A stretch of 48,703 nucleotides of DNA from Pacificibacter marinus (lineage in GTDB: Bacteria; Pseudomonadota; Alphaproteobacteria; Rhodobacterales; Rhodobacteraceae): NCBI RefSeq assembly GCF_018860665.1, contig NZ_JAHKPK010000026.1:1-48703 (forward strand), given 5' to 3'. The translations under genes were made by a program, and so were the position numbers. The notes beneath the pieces were generated by a model. That model saw only the letters and a list, made by a program, of their open reading frames with translations, made no database searches and was not told where the DNA came from. Positions 17,232 to 27,383 of this stretch are shown one piece after another; positions within the stretch are counted from its first letter, which is position 1, and each line of letters opens with the position of its first letter.

Positions 17232-20200
17232 ACACTCGTTTTGCACTCATAGCCATCGCGTCCTTGCCTTTGATGACGGCGGCGCTGGCCCAAGATACAT
17301 CTGACGATACATCACGAGACCGGTCGTTGATTGTCGGGTTTCTCGAAGACAATCTGTCAGGCGCTGGCCGTGACATTCGGATTGATGGTTTCAAAGGCTT
17401 TTTGTCTTCCACAGCCACGATGGGCAGCCTGACCATATCCGATAGCGACGGCGTTTGGTTCACGTTGAACGATGCGGTGTTGGACTGGAACCGGTCGGCC
17501 TTGTTGGCAGGTCGTCTGGAGATTGAACAGGTTTCAGCCGCCTCCATCGAAGTTTTCAGGCGCCCCATATCAGAAGAGTCATCCGCCGCCCCAGAGGCCA
17601 GCGTTTTTTCTTTGCCCGAATTGCCTGTCAGCATCGACATTGGTGAAATCACAGCCGAAAGTGTCAAGCTGGGGGCAGATATTTTAGGACTTGGCGAAGC
17701 TGTCGAGCTGTCAATTTTAGGCGCAGCCACGCTTAAAGATGGTGATGGGTCTGCTGAGCTGGAAATCAAAAAACTATCCGGCCCTGTTGGGGCCTTCACA
17801 TTGGACGCAGCTTACAACAACGCAGACGCCTATTTTGATCTCGACCTGTCGCTGACCGAAGGGCCAAACGGAATTATCTCTACGCTGATCGGCTTGCCGG
17901 GCGCACCCGACCTATCGCTGGTCGCCAAAGGCGCGGGCCCGCTTGATACCTTTACCGCTGATATCGAATTGGCCACTTTGGGCCAGCCCCGACTGTCAGG
18001 TACAATCGGGTTGTCGACGGTGATTGAAGCCACTGTGACGGATCAAATAGGATCACAAAGCGTGACCACAGACAACATAGAGGCGATCCAACCCAAGGCC
18101 CGCGCCTTTTTTGCGGACATCCGCGGCGATGTCACCCCACTGTTCGATTCTGCTTATGCACCGTTTTTTGGGGCCTCTTCCGCATTATCAGCTAAAGGGA
18201 CATCCTTTCCCGACGGGCGCTTGACGTTAGAAGCCTTCTCGCTTGCGACGGACACCCTATCTCTGGACGGTGCTGTGGCCATTGGCACAGATTCCCTGCC
18301 CACATCCTTTGACCTGTCAGGCGTGATTGCCAACACATCTGGGGCCCCCACCCTATTGCCTATTGCTGGTGACAAGCAGTATTTGCAGCGCGCTGAAATC
18401 TCGGCCCAATACGATGCATCAAGGGGCGACACATGGACCGCCACAGCGCATCTGCTTGACTACACCCAACAAGATGTCGCCATCGGTGATGTGTCTTTGG
18501 ACGCATCCGGCACCATTTCGCGCAGACCAAATCCTCAAGGATCGACCCTGTTGCGGGCCTTCGATGCCAGCCTCGAAATCATCGCGGACGGTATCGACCT
18601 AGATGATGCCACCTTGATGTCAACCGTTGGGTCCAATCTGTCGGCACAAACAAAATTGTCATGGCGCGATGGGACACCATTGGTGCTTGAAGCCGTCTCC
18701 ATCGACGCAGGCGATGCAACCATGACCGCAGACGGCACCATTTCCGGCTTAGACAGCGGTTTTACATTTACGGGAAACCTTGGCGTCGATGCAGCCCGCC
18801 TGTCACGATTTGCGGCCATCACTGGCCTGTCGTTACAAGGCAGCCTAAGCGGCGATGCCTCAGGGTCGTTCACTCCGCTTGGCGGCAGTTTTGATGCCGA
18901 AATCACAACTCAAGCCCAAAACGCACGCATCGGTATTCCCAAAGTCGATGCGCTTCTGACGGGACAAAGCCAAGTGAGTCTGCGTGCGCAACGCGATGAA
19001 ACCGGCCTGACGCTTGAAGCATTCGATGTCAAAACATCAGCGGTAAGCGCACAAGGCTCTGGCGTCTTAACCAGCACGACAGCGGACTTGAACCTCACGG
19101 CACGATTGGATGATGTGGCCCGTCTCGACGCAGGTATCAGCGGACCTTTGACGGCTGTCGCAAGCGTGTCGAAGGCAACCGAAAATGGAGCGTGGCAAAC
19201 CTCTGCGACGATGACAGGACCAGGCGGATCTACCGCGCGCCTCACTGGTGATATTGCCCAAAGCTTTGACACCGCTGCGCTGCAAGTGTCTGGAGCAGCC
19301 CCTCTTGGTCTTGCAAACAGTTTGACCACGGCCACGCTGCTGCAAGGCACCGCAGATTTTGATTTGCGCTTGAACGGACCGCTGGCGTTAGAATCCTTGG
19401 CAGGAACAATATCTGCGCGCACCGACACCCGCGCCGTTTTACCCGCTGCGGGGCTCGCTTTGACCTTCAACCAACTGCGTGCGACTTTGGCCAATGCAAA
19501 TGCGGATATCACTGCGAATGCGCGCGCAGACACAGGTGGCAGTATTTCGGCCTCTGGGCGCGTAGGCTTAAGCTCTAATTTCGCGGCCGATATCAATGTA
19601 ATTTTAAACAACCTTGTCGTAGCTGACCCTGATCTTTACACCACATCGGTGAGTGGCAACCTTGCACTGGTCGGGCCCGTGTTGAGCGGGCCAAAAATCA
19701 GCGGCACGTTAAATCTAGGGCGCACAGATGTGCGTGTTGCAACTGTTGCGGTGGGCGCAGGTGGCGATATCCCCGCGATAACGCATAAATCCGAACCTGC
19801 ATCTGTACGCCAAACCCGCGCCCGCGCAGGGGTTTTGTCAGACGGGCAAGCATCTGCAAACAGTGGCAGCAGTGCTATCGCCCTTGATATCACCGTGAAT
19901 GCGGCCAATCAGGTGTACATTCGCGGACGCGGCCTGGATGCGGAACTTGGGGGCAAACTGCGCCTGATTGGCACAACGGATAACATCATTCCTGTCGGAC
20001 AATTTTCGTTGGTCAGAGGGCGTTTGAACTTGCTTGGGAAACGCATTGAGATGGAAGAGGGCCAACTGGCCTTACAGGGCGATTTTGACCCTAGTTTTTC
20101 TCTTGTCGCAGCCACAACGACCGATGATTTGACAATTACCATCACAACATCTGGTCAATTGAGTTCGCCAAAGATCGAATTGTCCTCTTCGCCAGAACTG

Positions 20201-20566
20201 CCTGAAGACGAAATCTTGGCGCAGCTTTTGTTTGGTCGTGCGATCTCTGAAATCTCTGCGTTTCAAGCCGCACAAATGGCCGCAGCCGTTGCGACCTTGA
20301 CCGGTGGAGGCAATGGAATCGTCGGATCCATCCGAGACGAACTGGGCGTAGACGATCTGGATGTGACCACATCCGATGAGGGGGAAACTGCGCTGAAGGT
20401 TGGTAAATATTTGTCGGATGAAGTCTACACCGACGTGACCATCGACAGCTCAGGTCAATCCGTCATCAACCTCAATTTGGATGCCTCTGATACGGTGACA
20501 TTCAAAGGGTCTGCTTCACCGGATGGGGCGACCAGCCTTGGGGTGTTTTTCGAAAAAGATTACTAA
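17228..20566 (+). CDS. tamB: TamB-like translocation and assembly module protein
   Basis: This is a 1112-aa AsmA-like periplasm-spanning protein, anchored by an N-terminal hydrophobic signal (residues 1-21), that works with TamA and possibly in lipid transfer. Long stretches of short beta repeats (SLDGAV, SASGRVGLSS) form the groove. The conserved TamB C-terminal domain spans about 770-1112 and includes GRLNLLGKRIEMEEGQLALQ, SSPELPEDEILAQLLFGRA and the terminal FFEKDY. The start is a TTG that overlaps the tamA stop by four bases; no separate ribosome site is needed. The length is typical for alphaproteobacterial TamB. Confidence 0.92.
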   Translation: MNTRFALIAIASLPLMTAALAQDTSDDTSRDRSLIVGFLEDNLSGAGRDIRIDGFKGFLSSTATMGSLTISDSDGVWFTLNDAVLDWNRSALLAGRLEIEQVSAASIEVFRRPISEESSAAPEASVFSLPELPVSIDIGEITAESVKLGADILGLGEAVELSILGAATLKDGDGSAELEIKKLSGPVGAFTLDAAYNNADAYFDLDLSLTEGPNGIISTLIGLPGAPDLSLVAKGAGPLDTFTADIELATLGQPRLSGTIGLSTVIEATVTDQIGSQSVTTDNIEAIQPKARAFFADIRGDVTPLFDSAYAPFFGASSALSAKGTSFPDGRLTLEAFSLATDTLSLDGAVAIGTDSLPTSFDLSGVIANTSGAPTLLPIAGDKQYLQRAEISAQYDASRGDTWTATAHLLDYTQQDVAIGDVSLDASGTISRRPNPQGSTLLRAFDASLEIIADGIDLDDATLMSTVGSNLSAQTKLSWRDGTPLVLEAVSIDAGDATMTADGTISGLDSGFTFTGNLGVDAARLSRFAAITGLSLQGSLSGDASGSFTPLGGSFDAEITTQAQNARIGIPKVDALLTGQSQVSLRAQRDETGLTLEAFDVKTSAVSAQGSGVLTSTTADLNLTARLDDVARLDAGISGPLTAVASVSKATENGAWQTSATMTGPGGSTARLTGDIAQSFDTAALQVSGAAPLGLANSLTTATLLQGTADFDLRLNGPLALESLAGTISARTDTRAVLPAAGLALTFNQLRATLANANADITANARADTGGSISASGRVGLSSNFAADINVILNNLVVADPDLYTTSVSGNLALVGPVLSGPKISGTLNLGRTDVRVATVAVGAGGDIPAITHKSEPASVRQTRARAGVLSDGQASANSGSSAIALDITVNAANQVYIRGRGLDAELGGKLRLIGTTDNIIPVGQFSLVRGRLNLLGKRIEMEEGQLALQGDFDPSFSLVAATTTDDLTITITTSGQLSSPKIELSSSPELPEDEILAQLLFGRAISEISAFQAAQMAAAVATLTGGGNGIVGSIRDELGVDDLDVTTSDEGETALKVGKYLSDEVYTDVTIDSSGQSVINLNLDASDTVTFKGSASPDGATSLGVFFEKDY

Positions 20567-20586
20567 AGCGGGCCTTAAACATCGCT

Positions 20587-21033
20587 TTATGCTGGCTTTT
20601 TCGCATGTTTCTGCACAAAGCCAACAATGTCGCGCGCGGGGCGTGCCCCCGCCAATCGCGCAATTTCCTTGCCGCCTTGATACAAAATCAACGCAGGGAT
20701 GCCGCGGATATTGTTCTTTTGCGATACGGCGGGAAAGTCTTGGGTGTTCACTTTGGCAAAGCGCGCACGCCCTTTCAAAGCAATCGCAGCCTTGGCAAAA
20801 TCAGGTGCCATTTGGCGACAAGGGCCACACCACGGCGCCCAAAAATCAACAAGCAAAGGCATGTCATCCAACTTGGCTGCCTTGGCCAAAGATGTCGGGT
20901 TCAATTCGGCCACTTTGTCAGAAATCAAAGCCCCACCACAGGTGCCGCACTTGGGGCTTGAGGCCAGTTTTTCAGCGGGTACACGATTGGCCTGACCACA
21001 TTTGAGACAGGCAAGTTTGACAGGATAAGTCAT
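20587..21033 (-). CDS. trxC: Thioredoxin 2 (TrxC type)
   Basis: This is a 148-aa cytoplasmic disulfide reductase. An N-terminal zinc finger with CxxC pairs (C9/C12 and C29/C32) precedes the thioredoxin fold, whose active site is WCGPC (68-72). The cis-proline loop (IRGIPALILY) and GARPARDIVGFV follow the usual pattern. The ATG at 21033 (MTYPVKLACLKCG) is used because GAGGGA precedes it and it gives the normal TrxC N-terminus; the upstream in-frame ATG at 21093 adds 20 unrelated residues. Confidence 0.94.
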   Translation of the reverse strand: MTYPVKLACLKCGQANRVPAEKLASSPKCGTCGGALISDKVAELNPTSLAKAAKLDDMPLLVDFWAPWCGPCRQMAPDFAKAAIALKGRARFAKVNTQDFPAVSQKNNIRGIPALILYQGGKEIARLAGARPARDIVGFVQKHAKKPA

Positions 21034-21089
21034 CGTGTGATCCCTCAATGAAGTCGCGATACAGATTATATATTTGTGCTTGGGGCCAA

Positions 21090-21122
21090 ACAATCAAGGC
21101 CCCGATCCATGGATCAGGGCCT
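21090..21122 (-). terminator. Intrinsic terminator of the gcv operon
   Basis: On the minus strand AGGCCC-T-GATCC and GGATC-G-GGGCCT form a near-perfect stem with an AT loop, followed by TTGATTGTTT. It begins about eight bases after the gcvP stop. Confidence 0.75.
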
Positions 21123-21129
21123 ATGTGTT

Positions 21130-23976
21130 TTAGTCGAGCGCTTCAACATAGTTTTCAAGCGGCGGACATTGACAGATCAAATTGCGATCCCCATGCGCGT
21201 TGTCAACACGCCCAACAGGGGGCCAATATTTGTCAACGCGGAAAGATCCGGGGGGAAAGCAACCTTGTTCGCGACTGTAAGGCCGATCCCAATCTGCAAC
21301 CAAATCATTGACCGTATGCGGCGCAAGTTTGAGCGGATTGTTGTCTTTCGGCAATGCGCCACTTTCGATCTGAGCGATCTCGGCACGGATCGACAACATT
21401 GCCTCGATAAAGCGATCCAACTCGGCCTTGGTTTCCGATTCAGTCGGCTCGATCATCAACGTGCCAGCAACAGGCCAAGACATTGTCGGAGCATGGAAAC
21501 CACTGTCCATCAAACGCTTGGCTATGTCTTCCACAGTCACATGCACACTTTCATCAAAGGCACGCGGGTCGATAATACATTCATGCGCCACGCGCCCCTT
21601 CCTGCCACGGTACAGCACAGGAAAGGCGTCATCCAAACGGGCCGCGATGTAATTTGCATTCAAGATCGCAACCTTTGTGGCCTGCGTCAGACCCTGCCCG
21701 CCCATCAACATACAGTAAGCCCATGAAATCGGTAGGATCGACGCAGAGCCATAAGGGGCCGCAGACACAGGGCCTGTTTCGCCACCGGTTTCAGGATGCC
21801 CCGGCAAGAACCGCTCAAGGTGTTTTTTCACCCCGATCGGTCCCATGCCTGGACCACCACCGCCATGGGGAATACAAAAGGTTTTATGCAAGTTCAGATG
21901 GCTGACATCTGATCCAATCTCACCCGGTTTTGCCAAGCCAACCATGGCGTTCAAATTCGCACCATCTAGATAGACCTGCCCGCCAAATTCATGCGTGATG
22001 GCGCAGACCTCTTTGACGGTTTCTTCAAACACGCCATGGGTCGACGGATAGGTGATCATACAAGCAGACAAACGATCACCAGCCGCTTCGGCTTTGGCGC
22101 GGAAATCATCGATGTCAATATCGCCATTCTCGGCAGAATTCACCACGACAACCTTCATGCCACACATCTGCGCCGAAGCAGGATTGGTGCCATGCGCGGA
22201 CATAGGGATCAAGCAGATGTCACGCGCGCCCTGTCCATTTGCACGATGATAGGCGGCAATGGCCAAAAGCCCCGCATATTCGCCCTGCGCACCAGAATTA
22301 GGTTGCATCGACATCGCGTCATAGCCGGTGATCTCGCATAGTTTCGCGGACAGATCATCGATCATTTCCTGATAGCCGATGGATTGATCCACAGGTGCAA
22401 AAGGATGGATCGTATTAAACTCAGGCCATGTCACGGGCATCATTTCAACCGCGGCGTTAAGCTTCATCGTACACGACCCAAGCGGAATCATTGTGCGGTC
22501 CAGCGCCAAATCGCGATCCGCCAAGCGACGCATATAGCGCATCATTTCGCCTTCGGCACGGTTCATGCCAAAGATTGGATGGGTCAGGTAGTCGGTGTCA
22601 CGCACGAGCGCTTCATCAAAGCCCAAATCCGTCGGCGCGTTATCCGCCTTGGCCTCATGACCGAAAGCGCGCCAGACCTTTTCGATGATCTCAGCGTCCA
22701 CCATTTCATCGACAGAAATACCAATGCGATGTTTACCGATGGCGCGCAGATTGATGCCTTCGGCCACAGCAGAGCGCAAAATCACACCCTGCATCGCGCC
22801 CACATCAACGGTGAAAGTGTCATAGAAATTCTCAGGCGCAATTTTAAAGCCAGAGGATTTCAGCCCCTCTGCCAAACGCACGGCGTTAAAGTGGATCTGC
22901 TCACCAATGGCCCGCAGTCCTTGGGGGCCGTGAAAGACAGCATAGAACGAGGCCATAACCGCAAGCAGCGCTTGCGCGGTACAGACATTCGAAGTGGCTT
23001 TTTCGCGGCGGATATGTTGCTCGCGGGTTTGCAAAGCCAAACGGTACGCCCGCCCGCCATTGGCATCAATCGACACGCCGACGATACGCCCCGGCATGGC
23101 GCGTTTCATCGCATCCTTGCACGACATAAACGCAGCATGAGGTCCGCCAAACCCGATGGGCACACCAAAACGCTGCGCAGAACCGACAGCGATATCAGCA
23201 TCCATCGCACCGGGATCTTTGAGCATCGTCAATGCCATAAGATCCGTTGCCAAAATCGCCACAGCTTTTACTGCATGCAGCGCGGCAATATCGGTGCTGT
23301 AGTCGCGCAGATCGCCATTGGTGCCGGGGTATTGGAAGATCGCGCCGAAAACCTTGCTTGGATCGATGTCTTTTGGATCACCAACAATCACGTCGATGTC
23401 CAAAGGGGCAGCGCGGGTTTTCATCACTTCGATGTTTTGCGGGTGGCAGTTTTCATCGATGAAAAAGCCCTTGGCTTTGGATTTCGACACACGCTGCGCC
23501 ATAGTCATCGCCTCGGCGCAGGCGGTGGCCTCGTCCAGCAATGACGCGTTCGCAACAGGCAAACCCGTCATATCCGACACCATGGTTTGAAAGTTCAACA
23601 GCGCTTCCAAACGCCCTTGCGCGATCTCGGGTTGGTAGGGCGTGTAGGCCGTGTACCATGCGGGGTTTTCCAAGATGTTGCGTTGAATCGCGGGCGGAGT
23701 CGCGGTGGCGTAATACCCCTGCCCGATCAAAGAGGTCATGATCTTGTTCTTGCCCGCAACCTTACGCATCGCGCCCAAAACTTCGTGTTCTGTCATCGGC
23801 CCCCAAGACAGCGGCTCAAGCTGGCGGATGCTCATCGGCACGGTTTGATCGATCAAACTATCCAAAGACGAGGCCCCAACCACATCCAACATTTCGCGCA
23901 TTTCATCAGGCGAAGGGCCAATATGGCGGCGGTTGGCAAAGTCGTATGGATTATATGTAGTCGGTGTGTAGGCCAC
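21130..23976 (-). CDS. gcvP: Glycine dehydrogenase (aminomethyl-transferring), P protein
   Basis: This PLP enzyme decarboxylates glycine and passes the aminomethyl group to the lipoyl arm of GcvH. From a GTG at 23976 it has 948 aa, normal for the single-chain form. The start ([21 protein letters not shown]) matches the family and is preceded by AAAGGA; the open frame upstream runs into the gcvH gap. The PLP-binding lysine lies in [19 protein letters not shown] in the C-terminal half. The gene is last in gcvT-gcvH-gcvP and is followed by a terminator. Confidence 0.96.
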   Translation of the reverse strand: MAYTPTTYNPYDFANRRHIGPSPDEMREMLDVVGASSLDSLIDQTVPMSIRQLEPLSWGPMTEHEVLGAMRKVAGKNKIMTSLIGQGYYATATPPAIQRNILENPAWYTAYTPYQPEIAQGRLEALLNFQTMVSDMTGLPVANASLLDEATACAEAMTMAQRVSKSKAKGFFIDENCHPQNIEVMKTRAAPLDIDVIVGDPKDIDPSKVFGAIFQYPGTNGDLRDYSTDIAALHAVKAVAILATDLMALTMLKDPGAMDADIAVGSAQRFGVPIGFGGPHAAFMSCKDAMKRAMPGRIVGVSIDANGGRAYRLALQTREQHIRREKATSNVCTAQALLAVMASFYAVFHGPQGLRAIGEQIHFNAVRLAEGLKSSGFKIAPENFYDTFTVDVGAMQGVILRSAVAEGINLRAIGKHRIGISVDEMVDAEIIEKVWRAFGHEAKADNAPTDLGFDEALVRDTDYLTHPIFGMNRAEGEMMRYMRRLADRDLALDRTMIPLGSCTMKLNAAVEMMPVTWPEFNTIHPFAPVDQSIGYQEMIDDLSAKLCEITGYDAMSMQPNSGAQGEYAGLLAIAAYHRANGQGARDICLIPMSAHGTNPASAQMCGMKVVVVNSAENGDIDIDDFRAKAEAAGDRLSACMITYPSTHGVFEETVKEVCAITHEFGGQVYLDGANLNAMVGLAKPGEIGSDVSHLNLHKTFCIPHGGGGPGMGPIGVKKHLERFLPGHPETGGETGPVSAAPYGSASILPISWAYCMLMGGQGLTQATKVAILNANYIAARLDDAFPVLYRGRKGRVAHECIIDPRAFDESVHVTVEDIAKRLMDSGFHAPTMSWPVAGTLMIEPTESETKAELDRFIEAMLSIRAEIAQIESGALPKDNNPLKLAPHTVNDLVADWDRPYSREQGCFPPGSFRVDKYWPPVGRVDNAHGDRNLICQCPPLENYVEALD

Positions 23977-24030
23977 GAAAAGATCCTTTTGAACGATCAA
24001 AGAAAAGGCGCCACAGTTGATGGGCGCATG

Positions 24031-24055
24031 AGGGCCAAGGCAGCGCCAAGGCCCT
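24031..24055 (-). other. Intercistronic hairpin between gcvH and gcvP
   Basis: AGGGCC (24031-24036) and GGCCCT (24050-24055) form a stem in the 85-base gap between the two genes. There is no U-tract, so it is more likely an mRNA processing or stability element than a terminator. Confidence 0.4.
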
Positions 24056-24061
24056 TTTAAA

Positions 24062-24421
24062 TTAGCCAACCAAGGCTTTGTATTCAGCTTCGTCCATGAA
24101 ATCGTCGAGCACAGACAGATCATCGATTTTCATTTTGAAAAACCAAGCATCGCCAATGGCGTCCTCATTCACTTTGGACGGGTCATCGACCAAAGCCGTA
24201 TTCACTTCCACGATTTCGCCATCAAGCGGTGCCAAAATGTCGGAGGCTGCTTTCACGCTTTCGATCACGCAGACCTCTTCGTCCTTGGTCACGGTGATGC
24301 CTTCATCCGGCAGCTCGATAAAAACAACATCGCCAAGCTGGGCGGCGGCGTGTTCGGTGATACCGACCACAACAAGATCGTCTTCGACGCGCAGCCATTC
24401 GTGTTCTTCGGTGAATTTCAT
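24062..24421 (-). CDS. gcvH: Glycine cleavage system H protein
   Basis: This lipoyl carrier shuttles the aminomethyl intermediate between GcvP, GcvT and lipoamide dehydrogenase. It has 119 aa, within the usual size. The lipoylated lysine sits in the ESVKAASD motif (about residue 60). The N-terminus ([15 protein letters not shown]) is canonical. AAGGAT precedes the ATG. It is the second gene of the operon, 20 bases after gcvT. Confidence 0.96.
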   Translation of the reverse strand: MKFTEEHEWLRVEDDLVVVGITEHAAAQLGDVVFIELPDEGITVTKDEEVCVIESVKAASDILAPLDGEIVEVNTALVDDPSKVNEDAIGDAWFFKMKIDDLSVLDDFMDEAEYKALVG

Positions 24422-24441
24422 AGATCTTATCCTTGGATATT

Positions 24442-25569
24442 TTAGCGTTTGTAAGTGGATGGACGAAACGGCATGGGCGCGACTGTTACAGGCAGGCGCT
24501 TGCCACGCAGCTCGGCGAAAATTTCAACGCCATCGGCGGCAAAGTCAATGGGCAGATAGCCCATGGCAATGGGCCCCGCGACTGAGGGACCAAAACCGCC
24601 CGAGGTGACCGCACCAATTTGATCGGTGCTCTCAGCGGTGGCAAACAATGGCGTGCCTTCGCGCATCGGCGCGCGGCCTTGCGGCAACAGGCCAACGCGC
24701 AGCTTGTCTGCCCCTTTTTCCAATTCAGCCAAAATACGTGCCGCACCGGGAAAACCGCCCTCACGTGCGCCGCCTTTGCGCCGGATGCCTTGGATCGCCC
24801 AAGCGATATTGCCCTCAACGGGCGATGTCGTCGCGTCGATGTCATGGCCATAGAGGCAGAGCCCAGCTTCCAACCGCAGGCTATCGCGCGCGCCAAGGCC
24901 GATCAATTCGACTTCGTCCATTGCGACCAATTGGGTGGCGACATTTTCAGCAATCTCAGCAGGAATCGAAATTTCAAACCCGTCTTCGCCTGTGTAACCA
25001 GAGCGCGAAATCCACCACTGGGCGCCATCCACACTTACACGGTGACTGTCCATAAACCGCATGGATGTGACATGCGGCACAATCCGTGCAAGGGCGGCTT
25101 CGGCTTTGGGGCCTTGCAGGGCAAGCAAGGCGCGATCGGTGATTTCCGTGACGGTGACATGATCGGGCAGATTGGCGCGCAAATGGGCAATGTCTTGGGC
25201 TTTACAGGCGGCATTGACGACCAAAAACAAATGATCGCCCGTGTTGGCAATCATCAGGTCATCCAAAATACCGCCATCATCATTGGTGAAAATACCATAG
25301 CGTTGACGATCTGCTTTGAGGCCGGCGACAGAAACAGGCACCAAGGTTTCAAGCGCCAGCATGACAGCCTCAAGACCCTGCGAGGATGTCAGCGCGACCT
25401 GTCCCATGTGCGACACATCAAACAATCCAGCAGAGCTGCGCGTATGAAGATGCTCTTTCATCACCCCAAGCGGATATTGAACAGGCATATCATAACCGGC
25501 AAACGGCACCATTTTGCCACCATTTGCGATGTGAAAATCATAGAGCGCAGTGCGTAAAAGATCCGTCAT
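24442..25569 (-). CDS. gcvT: Aminomethyltransferase, glycine cleavage T protein
   Basis: This enzyme releases ammonia from the aminomethyl-lipoyl H protein and forms 5,10-methylene-tetrahydrofolate. It has 375 aa. Conserved segments are LFDVSHMGQV near residue 50, the folate-site region SRSGYTGEDGFEI in the middle, and VTSGGFGPSVAGPIAMGYL near the C-terminus. AAAGGA lies before the ATG. It is the first gene of the gcv operon, directly behind the glycine riboswitch. Confidence 0.96.
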   Translation of the reverse strand: MTDLLRTALYDFHIANGGKMVPFAGYDMPVQYPLGVMKEHLHTRSSAGLFDVSHMGQVALTSSQGLEAVMLALETLVPVSVAGLKADRQRYGIFTNDDGGILDDLMIANTGDHLFLVVNAACKAQDIAHLRANLPDHVTVTEITDRALLALQGPKAEAALARIVPHVTSMRFMDSHRVSVDGAQWWISRSGYTGEDGFEISIPAEIAENVATQLVAMDEVELIGLGARDSLRLEAGLCLYGHDIDATTSPVEGNIAWAIQGIRRKGGAREGGFPGAARILAELEKGADKLRVGLLPQGRAPMREGTPLFATAESTDQIGAVTSGGFGPSVAGPIAMGYLPIDFAADGVEIFAELRGKRLPVTVAPMPFRPSTYKR

Positions 25570-25650
25570 TTTGTCCTTTCCAAGCGCATCACACGCTGAA
25601 TTTCAAAACCGGAACATGTACCGGCATCACGACAAAGCCATCCTTTGTCT
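25570..25650 (-). promoter_or_regulatory. Probable expression platform of the glycine riboswitch
   Basis: Between the aptamers and gcvT on the minus strand are GACAAAG-GATGG-CTTTGTC, a perfect 7-bp hairpin, and then GCCGG-TACATGTT-CCGG-TTTTG, a weaker stem with a short T-run. Which of the two controls transcription or translation cannot be decided by eye. Confidence 0.5.
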
Positions 25651-25822
25651 GATGCCCCCTCTGTCCTTAGCGCCTGAGATCGTTATCCCTTCGGCGGGCG
25701 CATCCACGCCTCTCTCCAGAGTTTTATGATCTTCGAAGGTCCGTTTGCCTGAGAGTTTACCGGGGCGGTTGCTCCTTCGGCACAGGTACACATACGATGC
25801 GCCCCGTTCTCCCAACGAAGAT
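25651..25822 (-). ncRNA. Tandem glycine riboswitch upstream of gcvT
   Basis: The minus strand shows two glycine aptamers in series. The first (about 25739-25822) has GGGAGA, GCCGAAGGAGCAA and AAACTCTCAGGCAAACGGACC. After a short linker the second (about 25651-25720) has CTGGAGAGAGGCG, GCCGAAGGGATAACGATC and TCTCAGGCGCTAAGGACAGAG. These conserved cores and the position before gcvT-gcvH-gcvP fit the known cooperative riboswitch, which turns on glycine degradation when glycine is high. Confidence 0.93.
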
Positions 25823-25895
25823 GTTGCTTGATCATTAGGCCAGCTGATCGATTCCAGCAAGAGGGGCTGTGCGAAAAAGCAATCCACGCAGAAAG

Positions 25896-25928
25896 AAACC
25901 CGCCAAACGCATCAGCGTGGCGGGTTTT
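25896..25928 (-). terminator. Intrinsic terminator of gltX
   Basis: AAACCCGCCA and TGGCGGGTTT form a 10-bp stem; on the minus strand it is followed by a short T-containing stretch. It lies 24 bases past the gltX stop. Confidence 0.75.
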
Positions 25929-25951
25929 CAAACACTCAATGTGCTTTGTGA

Positions 25952-27274
25952 TTACAGAGCAGGCGCTTTTTGCAACAACGGCATCACGTTGGACATATCG
26001 GGTCCGCGCTCCAAACCGGTGACTGCCTTGCGCAGCGGCATAAACAGGCCTTTGCCTTTGCGTCCCGTCGCCTCTTTCACGGCTGTGGTCCACTCTTTCC
26101 ACGTCTCGTCAGTGTAGGGCAAAGCGGGCATCATAGCGAAGGCTTGGGCGACAAACTCTTTGTCTTCATCGGCCACCAGCGGCGTGGCACCATCGCGGAA
26201 CAGATCCCACCAGCCCGCCATATCGGCCTTAACCGTGATGTTTTCGCGCACGACATTCCAAAACAACTCGGCCTTGTCAGCAGGCACGCCCAAGGCTGCG
26301 ATATCATCTGCCACATCGGTAAAAGGACGCGCCAAGTTGACTTGTGCAGTCAGCGGGAACAGGTCTTGTTCGTCGAATTTCGTCGGCGCTGAGCCAAAGG
26401 TCGAAATATCAAAGCCCTCAATGAGGTCTTCCATTTTGGACCGCACCTCAACAGGTTGCGATGATCCAGTGCGCGCCATCAAAGACATCAGCGCCATTGG
26501 CTCGATCCCTTGTGCGCGCAGGTCGCGCAACGACAGCGTGCCCAAACGTTTCGACAGTGCTTCGCCTTGCGGGCCGGTCAACAAAGAATGGTGCGCAAAA
26601 CTTGGCACAGTGCCGCCCAAGGCCTTGATGATTTGAATTTGAGTCGCGGTGTTTGTCACGTGATCAGACCCGCGCACAACATAAGTCACGCCGTAATCAA
26701 TGTCGTCACACACGGACGCGGGCGTGTACAAAAACTGCCCGTCGGCTTTAACCAACACAGGATCAGACACAGAGCCACAATCGATAGAAATATCGCCCAA
26801 GATGCCGTCAGTCCATTCAACACGTTCAAGATCAAGCTTGAAACGCCAGTGACCATCGCCGCGCTCAGCGCGCAAGGCATCTTTTTCGGCGTCAGTCAGG
26901 TTCAGACCAGCGCGGTCGTAAACTGGCGGCTTGCCCATGTTCAGTTGTTTTTTGCGTTTGAGATCAAGCTCGACTGGTGTCTCGAAACACTCGTACAAGC
27001 GGCCAGCCGCTTTCAACTCTTCCATCGCCGCCGTGTAGCGATCTAGACGCTCGGATTGACGCTCTGTGCGATCCCATGTGAGGCCAAGCCATGTCAGGTC
27101 TTCTTTCAATGCGTCGATGTATTCTTGCTTTGAGCGCACAGGGTCAGTGTCGTCGATGCGCAAAATAAATTGCCCACCCGCTTTACGTGTGATCAGGTAA
27201 TTGAAAAGCGCCGTGCGAAGGTTGCCGACGTGGATATAGCCTGTAGGGCTTGGTGCAAAACGTGTGACGGTCAT
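25952..27274 (-). CDS. gltX: Glutamate--tRNA ligase (second-type GluRS)
   Basis: This class I synthetase charges tRNA-Glu and, in organisms lacking GlnRS, often tRNA-Gln for later amidation. From the ATG at 27274 (AGGAG upstream) it has 440 aa. The HIGH motif region is PSPTGYIHVGNLR (9-21). The KMSKS loop reads ALSKRLG (239-245), lacking the first lysine of the usual KLSKR. Many alphaproteobacteria carry two GltX copies, and this sequence resembles the second type. The ten extra residues before the chosen start are unsupported. The tRNA specificity cannot be read from the sequence. Confidence 0.92.
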   Translation of the reverse strand: MTVTRFAPSPTGYIHVGNLRTALFNYLITRKAGGQFILRIDDTDPVRSKQEYIDALKEDLTWLGLTWDRTERQSERLDRYTAAMEELKAAGRLYECFETPVELDLKRKKQLNMGKPPVYDRAGLNLTDAEKDALRAERGDGHWRFKLDLERVEWTDGILGDISIDCGSVSDPVLVKADGQFLYTPASVCDDIDYGVTYVVRGSDHVTNTATQIQIIKALGGTVPSFAHHSLLTGPQGEALSKRLGTLSLRDLRAQGIEPMALMSLMARTGSSQPVEVRSKMEDLIEGFDISTFGSAPTKFDEQDLFPLTAQVNLARPFTDVADDIAALGVPADKAELFWNVVRENITVKADMAGWWDLFRDGATPLVADEDKEFVAQAFAMMPALPYTDETWKEWTTAVKEATGRKGKGLFMPLRKAVTGLERGPDMSNVMPLLQKAPAL

Positions 27275-27383
27275 GGTGATCTCCTGTTGTGCTTGCTCTT
27301 TCATATTGCGCGCAAAGAGTCCATATCTGTGCGCGAGCTTGCCTCAGATGTAAGCGCAACACCTGCCCTATCTGGAGCCCCCA

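Noticed and set aside
22384-23544. Long plus-strand frame (386 codons)
   Set aside because: It is antisense to gcvP, with no ribosome site or recognisable domain.
24619-25557. Plus-strand frame (312 codons)
   Set aside because: It is antisense to gcvT and has shadow composition.
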